Assembly: GCA_016713435.1 (NCBI GenBank)
Contig: JADJPD010000003.1
Span: 496,001-560,000, forward strand
From: Gemmatimonadota bacterium
GTDB lineage: Bacteria > Gemmatimonadota > Gemmatimonadetes > Gemmatimonadales > GWC2-71-9
Direction: 5' to 3'
Length of the DNA: 64,000 nt
Both the position numbers and the translations under genes were made by a program. Shown here in pieces: positions 8,653-16,954 of the stretch. Below the pieces are notes generated by a model that saw only the letters and a program-made list of their open reading frames with translations, did not search any database and was not told where the DNA came from. Numbering within the stretch: the first letter of the stretch is position 1; every line of letters starts with the position of its first letter.

Positions 8653-10718
8653 GCCTCGTCTCCCTGGCCGGCGGCGGCGCGGCGCACCTGCGGGTCGGCG
8701 CTCTCCGCCGCCAGGCGGAGCACGGCCTGCGCCCCGGGATCGGTGGCGAAGTTCCGGGCCAGCGCCTGGATCATGGTGAGCAGCACGGGGGTCTTGGGCA
8801 CCAGCTTCCGGCGCCGGAACCAGCTCGGCGCGGTGAGCGACTGGCTCACCAGCCAGTCGCGCGTCACGGGCGTCCGGATGGTGCCGAGGACGCGGATGGC
8901 CAGGAGGCGGAGCTCCAGCTGCAGCTGCGGGTCGGAGAGCACGTGGCGCACCCGGCCGGCGGCGGCCGACGGGCAGCGCTCGAGCGCGGCCTGCAGGCCC
9001 AGGCGGAGGTTGGCGTCGTCGTCGTCGCCCACGGCGGCGATGACGGCGTCGTCGCGCATCTCGGGGATGCGCATCATGAGCTTGAGCGCCTCACGCCGCA
9101 CCCGCGAGTCCTCGGCTTTGAGGTAGGCGGCGGGATCGAACTCCGCCGGGATCTCGTCCAGCGAGCCGAGCAGCGCCAGCAGGTTCCGCTGCACGTACCA
9201 CGGGGAGCCGGGGATCCGCTCCACCAGCATCGGCCCGATGGCGGGCCCGAGCTTGCCGAGGCGGGTGAGCAGGCGGCGGCGCATGGTGCGGTTGTCCGCC
9301 ACCTCGAGGCTCTCGAGCATCGGCTCGGCGGCGGCCATGCCCATGCGCTCGAGCAGCAGCTCCACCACGGCGGTGTCCCGCGGCTCGTTGGCGAGGAGGA
9401 TCCGCATGTTCTCCGGCGTGGCCAGGTGCAGCCAGAAGTTCTCCCGGATGTCCTCGGCCACGCTGGCGTGCTCCACCAGGGCCACCACCTCGCTGGCGCG
9501 GCCCTCGTTGACCAGCTCGGTGAGGGCGGACCAGACGGCGTCGCCCACGGTGTCGGTCTCGCAGGCGATCTGCACCAGCCGGATGGCCTCGGTGGCGTGT
9601 GAGGCACCGCTCGGGACGGGGATGTTCGGGTTGCGGGCCAGGCGGTCGAGGACCCGGGTGTAGGCGGCGGGGTTCGGGTCCTTGAGGTTCCAGCGCTCCA
9701 CCAGCTGCCGCACCCCCTCGCGCAGCGCATGGTCCGCCTCCTCGCGGATGGCGATGCTGCCGCGCTCCGACTGCTGGGCCAGCTTGGTGAGCATGCGCAC
9801 CATGGCGTGGGGGAGCGCCTGCTCGCCGGCCTCGCTCACGGCGCGGAGCAGCTGCAGCACGGCTCCGGCCGGCAGCACCATGGCGGCGTCCGCCACCAGG
9901 CGGCGGCGCTGCTGCAGGTCGGCGCCGAGGGTGGCGAGCTCGCGAAGCGTGTCGGGGGTGAGGTGGTTGAGGAGGGCGTTCAGCTTCTCGGAGAGGGCGG
10001 CGGCCTCGGCGCCCTGCGCCAGGCGGAGCTCGCGCGAGAGGCTGAGGAGGAAGCTCACCACCTTCTTGGCCTTGTCGCCGTCGCCGCGGATGTTGTTGAG
10101 CGCGCGGGCGATGGACTGCGGGTCGGCGATGAGCTCGGGCGCGCCCTCGCGCGTGAGCGCCGCGGCCGCGAGGCCGAGCCAGAGCCGGGCGGCGGCGCCC
10201 TGGCCCAGGCCGGAGGTGTCACCGGTGCGGGTGGTGCCGTCCTGGGCCATCTCGATCCGGTCCCACGCGGGGGCCAGGAGCCGGATGGTCTGCCAGCGCT
10301 CGTCGAACTCCCCGAGGCGCGGGCCGACGGGATTGGTGCGGGGATCGCTGCCGAGGAGCTGGAGCAGGTCGCCGAGTTCCTGGGGGGTGACGCCCGGGAT
10401 GAACTTGATGCCGCCCACCTGGTGGCGGTGCAGGCGCTGCGCGAGCTCGCGGAGCACCGGGTTGCCCTCGTCGGTGGCCAGCCCCTCGAGCAGGAGCTGC
10501 TGCCGCGCCACGCCCAGGAGCAGGTTGGCCCGCGTCATGAGGACGATCCGCAGGTGCCCGGCGGCGGCGTCCACCGCGGCGACGAGCAGCGGATGGCCCG
10601 GCGGGTACACCGAGACCTTGTGCAGCGCGATCGCGAAGAGCGGCAGGAACATCGCCAGGTCGCGCGGCAGGGCCGCACGGGTCGGGGCGGATGCGTCTGC
10701 GAGCGCCGGCTGGGTCAC
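8649..10718 (-). CDS. HEAT-like repeat protein coupled to the HD-GYP gene
   Basis: This is a 689-residue, mostly helical protein. Its first 100 residues (FLPLFAIALHKVSVYPPGHP) resemble the start of the downstream HD-GYP protein (FLTSFGQALSAAALYKDGHP), so the two share an N-terminal module. The C-terminal third has HEAT-type repeats such as IPAEFDPAAYLKAEDSRVRR and AEMRDDAVIAAVGDDDDANL, which usually act as protein-binding scaffolds. No catalytic motif was seen. The ATGA overlap with the HD-GYP gene indicates translational coupling and a shared role, probably in signalling. Confidence 0.7.
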   Translation of the reverse strand: MTQPALADASAPTRAALPRDLAMFLPLFAIALHKVSVYPPGHPLLVAAVDAAAGHLRIVLMTRANLLLGVARQQLLLEGLATDEGNPVLRELAQRLHRHQVGGIKFIPGVTPQELGDLLQLLGSDPRTNPVGPRLGEFDERWQTIRLLAPAWDRIEMAQDGTTRTGDTSGLGQGAAARLWLGLAAAALTREGAPELIADPQSIARALNNIRGDGDKAKKVVSFLLSLSRELRLAQGAEAAALSEKLNALLNHLTPDTLRELATLGADLQQRRRLVADAAMVLPAGAVLQLLRAVSEAGEQALPHAMVRMLTKLAQQSERGSIAIREEADHALREGVRQLVERWNLKDPNPAAYTRVLDRLARNPNIPVPSGASHATEAIRLVQIACETDTVGDAVWSALTELVNEGRASEVVALVEHASVAEDIRENFWLHLATPENMRILLANEPRDTAVVELLLERMGMAAAEPMLESLEVADNRTMRRRLLTRLGKLGPAIGPMLVERIPGSPWYVQRNLLALLGSLDEIPAEFDPAAYLKAEDSRVRREALKLMMRIPEMRDDAVIAAVGDDDDANLRLGLQAALERCPSAAAGRVRHVLSDPQLQLELRLLAIRVLGTIRTPVTRDWLVSQSLTAPSWFRRRKLVPKTPVLLTMIQALARNFATDPGAQAVLRLAAESADPQVRRAAAGQGDEA

Positions 10719-10751
10719 GCGGTCTGTGGGGGTGGGGACCCCCTAAGGTAA

Positions 10752-10786
10752 GGCAGGGCTGGCTTCCTCGGGAAGCCAGCCCTGCC
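10752..10786 (-). terminator. Strong hairpin terminator after efp
   Basis: A perfect 16-bp stem (10752-10767 with 10771-10786) closes a TCG loop. It lies 31 nt past the efp stop and before the HEAT-like gene, which is on the same strand, so it should isolate efp from the downstream pair. Confidence 0.75.
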
Positions 10787-10816
10787 ATGTCCGTCCGGGC
10801 CGCCCGGTGGCGGCGC

Positions 10817-11377
10817 TCAGTCCTTGGCGCGGTCCACGTACTCGCCGGTGGACGGGTTCACCCGGACGCGCTCGCCGTTCTGGACGAACTCGGGGACGTT
10901 GATGGTGACGCCGTTGTCGAGCTTGGCCGGCTTGAAGGACGACGTCTTGGTGGCCGTCTTCATCGCCGGATTGGTCTCGACGACCTCGAAGGTCATCACG
11001 TTGGGGAGCTGGATGCCGATGGGGCGGCCGTTGAAGAACTCGGCCATGATCTTCATGCTCGGGGCCACCCACTGGGCAGCGTCGCCGAGATCCTCCTCGC
11101 TCATCTCGAGCTGGTCGAAGTTCTCGGTGTTCATGAAGTGGTAGCTGTCGCCGCCGGCGTACAGGAACTCGAGCTGGTGGGTCTCGAGGTTGGCGAGCTC
11201 GACGGTGTCGGTGGAACGGAAACGGTGCTCGAACTGGGTGCCGGTCCGGAGCTTCCGCAGCTTGGCCTGCACCATGGCGCGGAGGTTCCCGGGCGTGTGG
11301 TGGTGGAAGTCGAGGACCCGGCAGGGCTCCCCCTCGAACAGCAGGCACATCCCGCGGCGCATATCGCTGGCGATCAT
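10817..11377 (-). CDS. efp: Elongation factor P with non-lysine loop tip
   Basis: EF-P (186 residues, the usual size) binds stalled ribosomes between the P and E sites and helps form peptide bonds at consecutive prolines. The three OB-like domains are all recognisable: the N-terminal KOW-like part (ASDMRRGMCLLFEGEPCRVL), the central domain (ANLETHQLEFLYAGGDSYHF) and the C-terminal domain ending in RVNPSTGEYVDRAKD. The loop that normally carries a modified Lys34 (KPGKGQ type) reads TPGNLRA here. The tip therefore has Asn/Leu/Arg and neither the lysine modified by EpmA nor an obvious arginine-type context. This loop type is, to my knowledge, seen in some deep-branching phyla. The gene stands alone with its own terminator. 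Confidence 0.95.
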   Translation of the reverse strand: MIASDMRRGMCLLFEGEPCRVLDFHHHTPGNLRAMVQAKLRKLRTGTQFEHRFRSTDTVELANLETHQLEFLYAGGDSYHFMNTENFDQLEMSEEDLGDAAQWVAPSMKIMAEFFNGRPIGIQLPNVMTFEVVETNPAMKTATKTSSFKPAKLDNGVTINVPEFVQNGERVRVNPSTGEYVDRAKD

Positions 11378-11407
11378 CGTGGCAGCCCCGTTCCTTCTTC
11401 TTTGAAA

Positions 11408-11427
11408 GCGCGGCCATTGGGCCGCGC
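11408..11427. repeat. Palindrome related to family B
   Basis: GCGCGGCC (11408-11415) and GGCCGCGC (11420-11427) form an 8-bp stem, close to the arm of the element at 7222-7328. It lies upstream of the efp start. Confidence 0.5.
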
Positions 11428-11455
11428 CGACGAAATGGAATGTTGATGAGAACGA

Positions 11456-11489
11456 GGGGGGCGGACGCCCGGCTGGGCGTCCGCCCCCC
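11456..11489. terminator. Perfect 15-bp GC hairpin between efp and the aminotransferase
   Basis: Positions 11456-11470 and 11475-11489 are perfect complements around a GGCT loop. It lies between two divergent genes, so a terminator here would have to serve transcripts entering from elsewhere. It may instead be part of a repeat or a regulatory structure. Confidence 0.5.
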
Positions 11490-11592
11490 GTCCTTCGGCC
11501 TCGGTTTCCGGCGTCAACTATAGGCCCCGGCCAGCCCTAGCGGTAGGGGGCCACGTCTATAGATTGGGGAACCCCTTCCAGGATCACGGTTT

Positions 11593-12921
11593 ATGGCGTC
11601 TCGCCGGGCTTTCCTCGCCGCCGCGGCGGCTCTTCCCGCCTTCCGGCCGGATGCGCTGCGCCGCGTCCTCGACGCCACGCCCCGGCGCCCGGCCCTGGGC
11701 GGCCTGGGCGGCCTGGTCCCCACCCCGGTGCTGCCGGGGACGGCCGGCGGCCCCGACGACGAGGACTACTGGGGCGAGATCCAGCGCGCCTTCGACCTCG
11801 ACCGGTCGATGGTGAACCTCAACAACGGCGGCTGCAGCCCGGCGCCGACCCATGTCCTGGAGCAGATGATCCGGGACCTCAAGTTCTCCAACGAACTCCC
11901 CGTCATCCACATGTGGCAGACCCTCGAGCCCCGGATCGAGAGCGTCCGGCGGGACCTGGCCGCCACGTTTGGCTGCGACCCCGAGGAGATGGCCGTCACC
12001 CGGAACGCCAGCGAGGGCCTGGAGACGCTGATCTTCGGCCTCGACCTGCAGCGGGGGGACGAGGTGGTGGTCTCCACCCAGAACTACGGCCGCATGCTCA
12101 CCAGCTGGGACCAGCGGGTGCGGCGCGACGGCATCGTGCTGAAGCAGGTCAAGTTTCCCATCCCGCCGAAGAACAAGGACGAGATCCTCGACGCCTTCAA
12201 GGCGGCGGTGACGCCCCGGACCCGGGTCATCGAGTTCCTGCACATCACCAACCTCTCGGGCCAGATCATGCCGGTGCGGGAGATGGTGGAGTGGGCGCGG
12301 CCGCGGGGGATCGAGGTGTTCGTGGACGGGGCGCACGCCTTCGCCCAGTTCCCCTTCACCCGTGACGGGCTGGGGTGCGACTACTACGGCACCAGCCTCC
12401 ACAAGTGGCTGCTGGCGCCCATCGGGACCGGGTTCCTCTACATCCGGAAGTCCAAGCAGAAGAAGATCTGGCCCCTCATGGCCGCCCCGGCCGCGATGGA
12501 CGAGAACATCCGGAAGTACGAGGAGATCGGCACCCACCCGGCGGCCAACCACAACGCCATCGCGGTGGCGCTGGCCTTCCACCACGCCATCGGGGCGGAG
12601 CGGAAGGCGGCGCGGCTCCGCTACCTGCGGGACCGGTGGGCGCGGCGGGTGATGGCGGAGAGCGGGGGGCGCTGCCGGGTGCTGACGCCGCTCGAGGGGG
12701 AGCAGGCCTGCGGGATCGGCCTGGTGCACGTGGAGGGGATGGACCCGAACCGGCTGGTGGGCTGGTTCATGGAGAAGCACAAGGTGGTGGTGACCCCGAT
12801 CGTCATCAAGGACGAGTTCGACGGCCTCCGGGTGACCCCCAACATCTACACCACCCCGCGCGAGGTGGACCTCTTCGCCGACCTGCTGCTGACGGCCGCC
12901 CGGCAGGGCATCAGTTCCTGA
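11593..12921 (+). CDS. Tat-exported class V aminotransferase (isopenicillin-N epimerase-like)
   Basis: This 442-residue PLP enzyme begins with a twin-arginine-like leader (SRRAFLAAAAALPAF). The class V fold is clear: NLNNGGCSPAPTHV at the start of the domain, VTRNASEGLETLIFGLDLQ binding the PLP phosphate, IEVFVDGAHAFAQ with the PLP-ring aspartate, and SLHKWLLAPIGTGF with the Schiff-base lysine. The closest family by layout is CefD/isopenicillin-N epimerase and cysteine desulfurase-like enzymes that act outside the cytoplasm in several phyla. The substrate is unknown. Export of a PLP enzyme as a folded holoenzyme fits the Tat signal. Confidence 0.82.
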   Translation: MASRRAFLAAAAALPAFRPDALRRVLDATPRRPALGGLGGLVPTPVLPGTAGGPDDEDYWGEIQRAFDLDRSMVNLNNGGCSPAPTHVLEQMIRDLKFSNELPVIHMWQTLEPRIESVRRDLAATFGCDPEEMAVTRNASEGLETLIFGLDLQRGDEVVVSTQNYGRMLTSWDQRVRRDGIVLKQVKFPIPPKNKDEILDAFKAAVTPRTRVIEFLHITNLSGQIMPVREMVEWARPRGIEVFVDGAHAFAQFPFTRDGLGCDYYGTSLHKWLLAPIGTGFLYIRKSKQKKIWPLMAAPAAMDENIRKYEEIGTHPAANHNAIAVALAFHHAIGAERKAARLRYLRDRWARRVMAESGGRCRVLTPLEGEQACGIGLVHVEGMDPNRLVGWFMEKHKVVVTPIVIKDEFDGLRVTPNIYTTPREVDLFADLLLTAARQGISS

Positions 12922-13197
12922 GCGGGCTCCCGGGGGGCCGGCCCGGCCCCGCCCCCCGGCCCCTCCCGCCCCCCTCCCGCCCCCCCGGCCCACCCCCGAC
13001 CCGGGCCCCGCCAGCCTCACTGCCGCGCCTACCAGAAGTGCCGGCCCCGGGCCCCCGGGCGGCCGCGTCAGGCAGCCGTCAAGCCGCGCCTGACATTTTT
13101 CGCGGGTCCCCCCTCTGGCGGGAACCGGTCACGAGCGCCTATCTTGAGCCCAGGTCGCTCCACCCCTCCACGTCCCTCCACGGAAGGGCCCACGGTA

Positions 13198-13476
13198 ATG
13201 GCACGCACCAAGAAGGCCGCCTCGTCGCGCGGCAAGGCCAGGAAGAAGGTCGGCTTCCGGTTCTCGTCGACCGTGCAGCCGAAGCGGTACGGCGGCGCAG
13301 TGAACCGCAAGGGCAGCAAGAACCTCCAGGCCAAGCTCACGGAAGCCAAGGTCAAGCAGGCCCGGCGGCTGTACGCCAAGGGCGCCCAGATCAAGGTGCT
13401 GGCGAAGAAGTTCGGGGTGGACCCGAGCACCATGTCGCTCGCCGTCCGCCGGCTGACCTTCCAGCACGTCCGCTAG
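13198..13476 (+). CDS. Small basic HTH DNA-binding protein
   Basis: This 92-residue protein has a very basic N-terminal arm (ARTKKAASSRGKARKKVGF). Its C-terminal half, KLTEAKVKQARRLYAKGA through FGVDPSTMSLAVRRLTF, looks like the helix-turn-helix at the end of Hin/Gin-type serine recombinases and resolvases. There is no catalytic recombinase domain, so it is a lone HTH. I start it at ATG 13198, because an upstream GTG adds only 18 Pro/Thr residues. The 276 nt upstream are unusually C-rich and hold no gene. A regulator or nucleoid-associated role is a guess. Confidence 0.6.
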   Translation: MARTKKAASSRGKARKKVGFRFSSTVQPKRYGGAVNRKGSKNLQAKLTEAKVKQARRLYAKGAQIKVLAKKFGVDPSTMSLAVRRLTFQHVR

Positions 13477-13580
13477 GCCGGTCCCCCACGCGCCCGGCCG
13501 GCCCGGCCGGGCGCTCCCGTCCGATCCACTGCTGACGGCATCCCCGGTGGCGCGGCGTCCCACGCCCGCGCATTCTTCGG

Positions 13581-14456
13581 GTGTGTCCCTCCCCATTCCC
13601 CCGCGTGCCCGACGCCCCGGCCCCCGCCGGCCCGCCGGTGCGGCGTAGCCGCCTGGTGCTGGCCGCCGTCCTCGGCCTGGTGGCCCTGTTCGGGCTCTGG
13701 TGGGCGGTCCGCCGCCCGTCCCTGACCCGCACCTGGGCGGTGGACCAGTCGGTGCTCCCGGCCGTGACCTTCGCCGGCGACACCGTCACCATCGAGGGCG
13801 TCCGCAACTTCCGCTGGACCAGCGCCACCGCCTTCACCCCCGCCTGGGACACCCGGACCTACGACCTGTCCCAGGTGACGAGCGCCTGGTACGTGCTGGT
13901 GCCGTTCTCCGACCGCTGGCGCGGGCCGGCGCACGCCTTCGTGAGCTTCGGCTTTGCCGACGGGCGGTACCTGGCGGTCTCGGTGGAGGCCCGGCGCGAG
14001 CTGGGCGAGACGTACGGCGTCTTCACCGGCATGCTCCGCCACTTCGAGCTGATCTACGTGGTGGGCGACGAGCGCGACCTCATCGGCCGCCGCGCGGTCT
14101 ACGACGACGACGCCGTCTTCCTCTACCCCATCAAGGGCGACCCGGCCGGCTTCCGCGCCGTGCTCACCGCCATGCTGGAGCGTGCCAACCAGCTGCGCAC
14201 CCGGCCCGAGTGGTACAACACGCTCACCAACAACTGCACCCTGAACCTGGTCCGGCACGTCAACGCGCTGGTGCCGGGCAAGGTCCCGCTGAGCTGGCGC
14301 ATCGCCTTCCCCGGGTACAGCGACGAGGTGGTGCACCGCGTGGGCCTCATCGACTCCACCGGCAGCATGGCCGAGCAGCGGGCGCGGTTCCAGATCAACG
14401 ACCGGGCGCGGGCGGCGCTCGACTCGGCGGAGTTCTCGGCACGGATCCGGGAGTAG
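13581..14456 (+). CDS. DUF4105 (Lnb N-terminal) membrane-anchored protein
   Basis: This protein of about 291 residues has one N-terminal transmembrane segment (RLVLAAVLGLVALFGLWW), then a periplasmic DUF4105 domain. Its hallmarks are VTIEGVRNFRWTS near residue 70, AHAFVSFGFADGRYLAVSVE, and the likely nucleophile cysteine in YNTLTNNCTLNLVRHVN with nearby His. The fold is papain/NlpC-like, and some relatives are linked to lacto-N-biosidase. The start is unclear: the GTG at 13581 gives the longest form and the GTG at 13605 is equally possible; neither has a good SD. Function is unknown. Confidence 0.75.
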   Translation: MCPSPFPRVPDAPAPAGPPVRRSRLVLAAVLGLVALFGLWWAVRRPSLTRTWAVDQSVLPAVTFAGDTVTIEGVRNFRWTSATAFTPAWDTRTYDLSQVTSAWYVLVPFSDRWRGPAHAFVSFGFADGRYLAVSVEARRELGETYGVFTGMLRHFELIYVVGDERDLIGRRAVYDDDAVFLYPIKGDPAGFRAVLTAMLERANQLRTRPEWYNTLTNNCTLNLVRHVNALVPGKVPLSWRIAFPGYSDEVVHRVGLIDSTGSMAEQRARFQINDRARAALDSAEFSARIRE

Positions 14457-14497
14457 GCGTCGCCAGTGGCGTTGCCGGAACCGGCGTCCGGTGTGAC

Positions 14498-14728
14498 TCA
14501 ACGCAGAGGCGCAGAGAACGCGGAGGGGCGCGGAGGACCGGCGCTCGGAGTGGATGGCCCGGTGCGCACGGAGGTACCCTGAGCGAGGGTGGCCGCGCAG
14601 CACCGGTCCGGCACACCGTCCGACCTGAACCGGCGCCCACAAATCCACTGGAGACTTCCCGTGCGGTGAGCCTGCACTCGGCGAGCAGTTCCTCTGCGCT
14701 CTCTGCGCTCTCTGCGCCTCTGCGTTGA
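14498..14728. repeat. Family C inverted-repeat element, copy 1
   Basis: This 231-nt element fills most of the 318-nt gap before the phospholipid operon. The outer arms 14498-14515 and 14711-14728 are perfect 18-nt complements (TCAACGCAGAGGCGCAGA), and pairing continues with mismatches. The arm motif CGCAGAGGCGC recurs near 19.9, 48.3 and 55.4-55.6 kb. No gene was seen in it. Confidence 0.8.
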
Positions 14729-14774
14729 GACGCACCGGACCCCGACGCCCCAACCCACGGGCACCCAGCCATCC

Positions 14775-15377
14775 ATGGCCTCGATCTACGACCTGAAACC
14801 GAAGTTCCAGGGCCTCCTCCGCCCCCTCACCAACGCGCTCGCCCGCGGCGGGGTGACGGCCAACCAGGTAACGCTGGCCGCCATGCTGCTGTCGCTGGCA
14901 GTGGGCGCGGCGGTGGCGCTGCGGCCCTCGGCCGGAGTGCTGCTGCTGGTGCCGCTCACCCTCTTCCTCCGGATGGCGTTCAATGCCATCGACGGGATGC
15001 TGGCACGGGAGCACGGGCAGAAGTCGCGGCTCGGCGCCGTGCTCAACGAGCTCGGCGACGTGGTGTCGGACGCGGGGCTCTACCTGCCGTTTGCGCGGGT
15101 GCTCGCCGGCGAGGCGGCGCTCGTGGTGGGCATCGTGCTGGTGGCCGTGATCGGTGAGATGACGGGGGTGGTGGGGATCCAGGTGGGCGCCTCACGCCGC
15201 TACGACGGGCCCATGGGCAAGAGCGACCGGGCGTTCTGGTTCGGCCTGCTGGCGCTGCTCCTCGGACTCGGCGTGGCGGCCGGGGCGTGGGTGCGGTGGT
15301 ACCTGGCGGTGGTGCTGCTGCTCGGCGTGGTGACCATCCTCAATCGCGCGCGCGGCGCGCTCCGGGAGGGGGCGTGA
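14775..15377 (+). CDS. CDP-alcohol phosphatidyltransferase (YnbA-like)
   Basis: This 200-residue membrane protein has about six transmembrane segments. CDP-alcohol transferases join a CDP-diacylglycerol or CDP-polyol to an alcohol. The motif reads NAIDGMLAREHGQKSRLG followed by AVLNELGDVVSD, close to the canonical DxxDG..AR..GxxxDxxxD, but the first Asp and the first Asp after the glycine are Asn. That variant is typical of the YnbA-like branch rather than of PgsA or PssA, as far as I recall. The stop overlaps the next start by one base (15377), and the CdsA-like and PlsC-like genes follow, matching the layout of E. coli ynbA-ynbB-ynbC. Confidence 0.85.
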   Translation: MASIYDLKPKFQGLLRPLTNALARGGVTANQVTLAAMLLSLAVGAAVALRPSAGVLLLVPLTLFLRMAFNAIDGMLAREHGQKSRLGAVLNELGDVVSDAGLYLPFARVLAGEAALVVGIVLVAVIGEMTGVVGIQVGASRRYDGPMGKSDRAFWFGLLALLLGLGVAAGAWVRWYLAVVLLLGVVTILNRARGALREGA

Positions 15378-16300
15378 TGAACCGGCTGCTCCATTCGCCC
15401 GTGGGACTCACCTTCCTCGGGATCCTCGGCGTGCTGGTGCTGGCGAGCGTGGTCACGGCCATGCTGGTGCGGAAGGGGCCGGCGGAGAAGTACGCGGAGC
15501 TCGCGGCGCGGGTGAAGTCGTGGTGGATCATGGTGGCCATCTTCGCGCTGGCCATCGCCATCGACCGGGCGCTGTCGATCGCCTTCTTCGCCTTCGTGTC
15601 GTTCCTGGCGCTCAAGGAGTACCTGTCGCTCATCCCCACGCGGCGCGCGGACCGGCGGGTCCTCTTCTGGGGGTATCTCTCCATCCCGGTGCAGTACTGG
15701 TGGGTGTACCAGGGATGGTACGGGATGTTCATCGTGTTCATCCCGGTGTGGATGCTGCTGCTGGTCTCCGCCCGGATGGTGATGATCGGGGAGACGAAGG
15801 ACTTCCTCCGCGCCGTGGGCACCCTGCACTGGGGGCTGATGCTCATGGTGTTCAGCATCAGCCACCAGGCGTACCTGCTGGTGCTGCCGCCGGAGGGCGG
15901 GGCGGGGCTGGTGCTCTTCCTGGTGATGCTGACCCAGCTCAACGACGTGGCGCAGTACATCTGGGGCAAGAGCTTCGGGCGGCGGAAGATCCTGCCCACG
16001 GTGAGCCCCAACAAGACGCTCGAGGGGCTGGTGGGCGGGATCACCACCACCACGATCCTCGCGGTCCTGCTGGCGCCGGTGCTGACGCCGCTCACGCTGC
16101 CGCACAGCGTGGCCGCCGGGCTCATGATCGGCGCCGGCGGTTTCCTGGGCGACACCACGGTGGGCGCCGTGAAGCGGGACATCGGCGTGAAGGACTCGGG
16201 GACGATGATCGCGGGGCACGGCGGCGTGCTGGACCGGGTCAACAGCCTCACCTACACGGCGCCGCTCTTCTTCCACTTCCTGCGGTACTACTACTACTGA
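15377..16300 (+). CDS. CdsA-like phosphatidate cytidylyltransferase (YnbB-like)
   Basis: This 307-residue protein has about eight transmembrane helices. CdsA enzymes make CDP-diacylglycerol from phosphatidic acid and CTP. The family end signature is present as KRDIGVKDSGTMIAGHGGVLDRVNSL, and KTLEGLVGGI precedes it. The start ATG overlaps the stop of the previous gene (TGATG), with GGGAGGGG as the SD inside that gene. It is longer than minimal CdsA at the N-terminus. Together with the neighbours it could supply an activated lipid for a dedicated phospholipid head-group reaction. Confidence 0.87.
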   Translation: MNRLLHSPVGLTFLGILGVLVLASVVTAMLVRKGPAEKYAELAARVKSWWIMVAIFALAIAIDRALSIAFFAFVSFLALKEYLSLIPTRRADRRVLFWGYLSIPVQYWWVYQGWYGMFIVFIPVWMLLLVSARMVMIGETKDFLRAVGTLHWGLMLMVFSISHQAYLLVLPPEGGAGLVLFLVMLTQLNDVAQYIWGKSFGRRKILPTVSPNKTLEGLVGGITTTTILAVLLAPVLTPLTLPHSVAAGLMIGAGGFLGDTTVGAVKRDIGVKDSGTMIAGHGGVLDRVNSLTYTAPLFFHFLRYYYY

Positions 16301-16307
16301 GGCCGCG

Positions 16308-16952
16308 GTGCTGACCCGCCTGCTGCGCTACTTCTTCTTCGGCGTGCTGGTGCGCGCCGTGGTGCTGGTGCTGCTCGGCCTCAACGTGCGGCACCGCGAG
16401 CGGCTGCCGCTCAAGGGGCCCGCCATCCTGGCCGCCAACCACAACAGCCACCTCGACACCATGGTGCTGATGAGCCTGCTGCCGCTCGGCCTCCTGGACC
16501 GGGTGCGGCCGGTGGCGGCGGCCGACTACTTCCTGCGCAACCGGCTGCTGGCGTGGTTCGCGCTCGGGATCGTGGGCATCCTGCCGATCGCGCGGCGGCG
16601 GGAGGGGCAGACGGACGACCCGCTGGTGCCGCTCGCCGAGGCGCTGGACCGGGGCGAGATCCTGCTCTTCTTCCCCGAGGGGACGCGGGGCGAGCCGGAG
16701 CGGTTCAAGGAACTCAAGAGTGGCCTGTCCCGGCTGGCGGAGCGGCGGCCGGAGGTGCCGGTGTTCCCGGTGTACATGCACGGGCTCGGGAAGGCGCTGC
16801 CCAAGGGGACGGCGCTGCTGGTCCCGTTCTTCGTGGACGTCTTCGTGGGGGAGCCGCTCCGCTTCGGCGGCGACCGTGACCGCTACATGGCCGAGTACCG
16901 CGAGCGCATCCTGGCGCTGGCGGCCGAGGGCCACTTTCCTGCCTGGGAGTGA
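16308..16952 (+). CDS. 1-acyl-glycerol-3-phosphate acyltransferase family protein
   Basis: This 214-residue PlsC-type acyltransferase has the catalytic motif NHNSHLD (NHxxxxD) at about residue 44 and the FPEGTRGEPERF motif at about residue 123. A hydrophobic N-terminal helix anchors it to the membrane. It uses a GTG start 7 nt after the CdsA-like gene and is the third gene of the operon. It probably acylates lysophosphatidate or a related glycerol-phosphate to feed the CdsA-like enzyme. The gene is too general for a firm name. Confidence 0.88.
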   Translation: MLTRLLRYFFFGVLVRAVVLVLLGLNVRHRERLPLKGPAILAANHNSHLDTMVLMSLLPLGLLDRVRPVAAADYFLRNRLLAWFALGIVGILPIARRREGQTDDPLVPLAEALDRGEILLFFPEGTRGEPERFKELKSGLSRLAERRPEVPVFPVYMHGLGKALPKGTALLVPFFVDVFVGEPLRFGGDRDRYMAEYRERILALAAEGHFPAWE

Positions 16953-16954
16953 GC

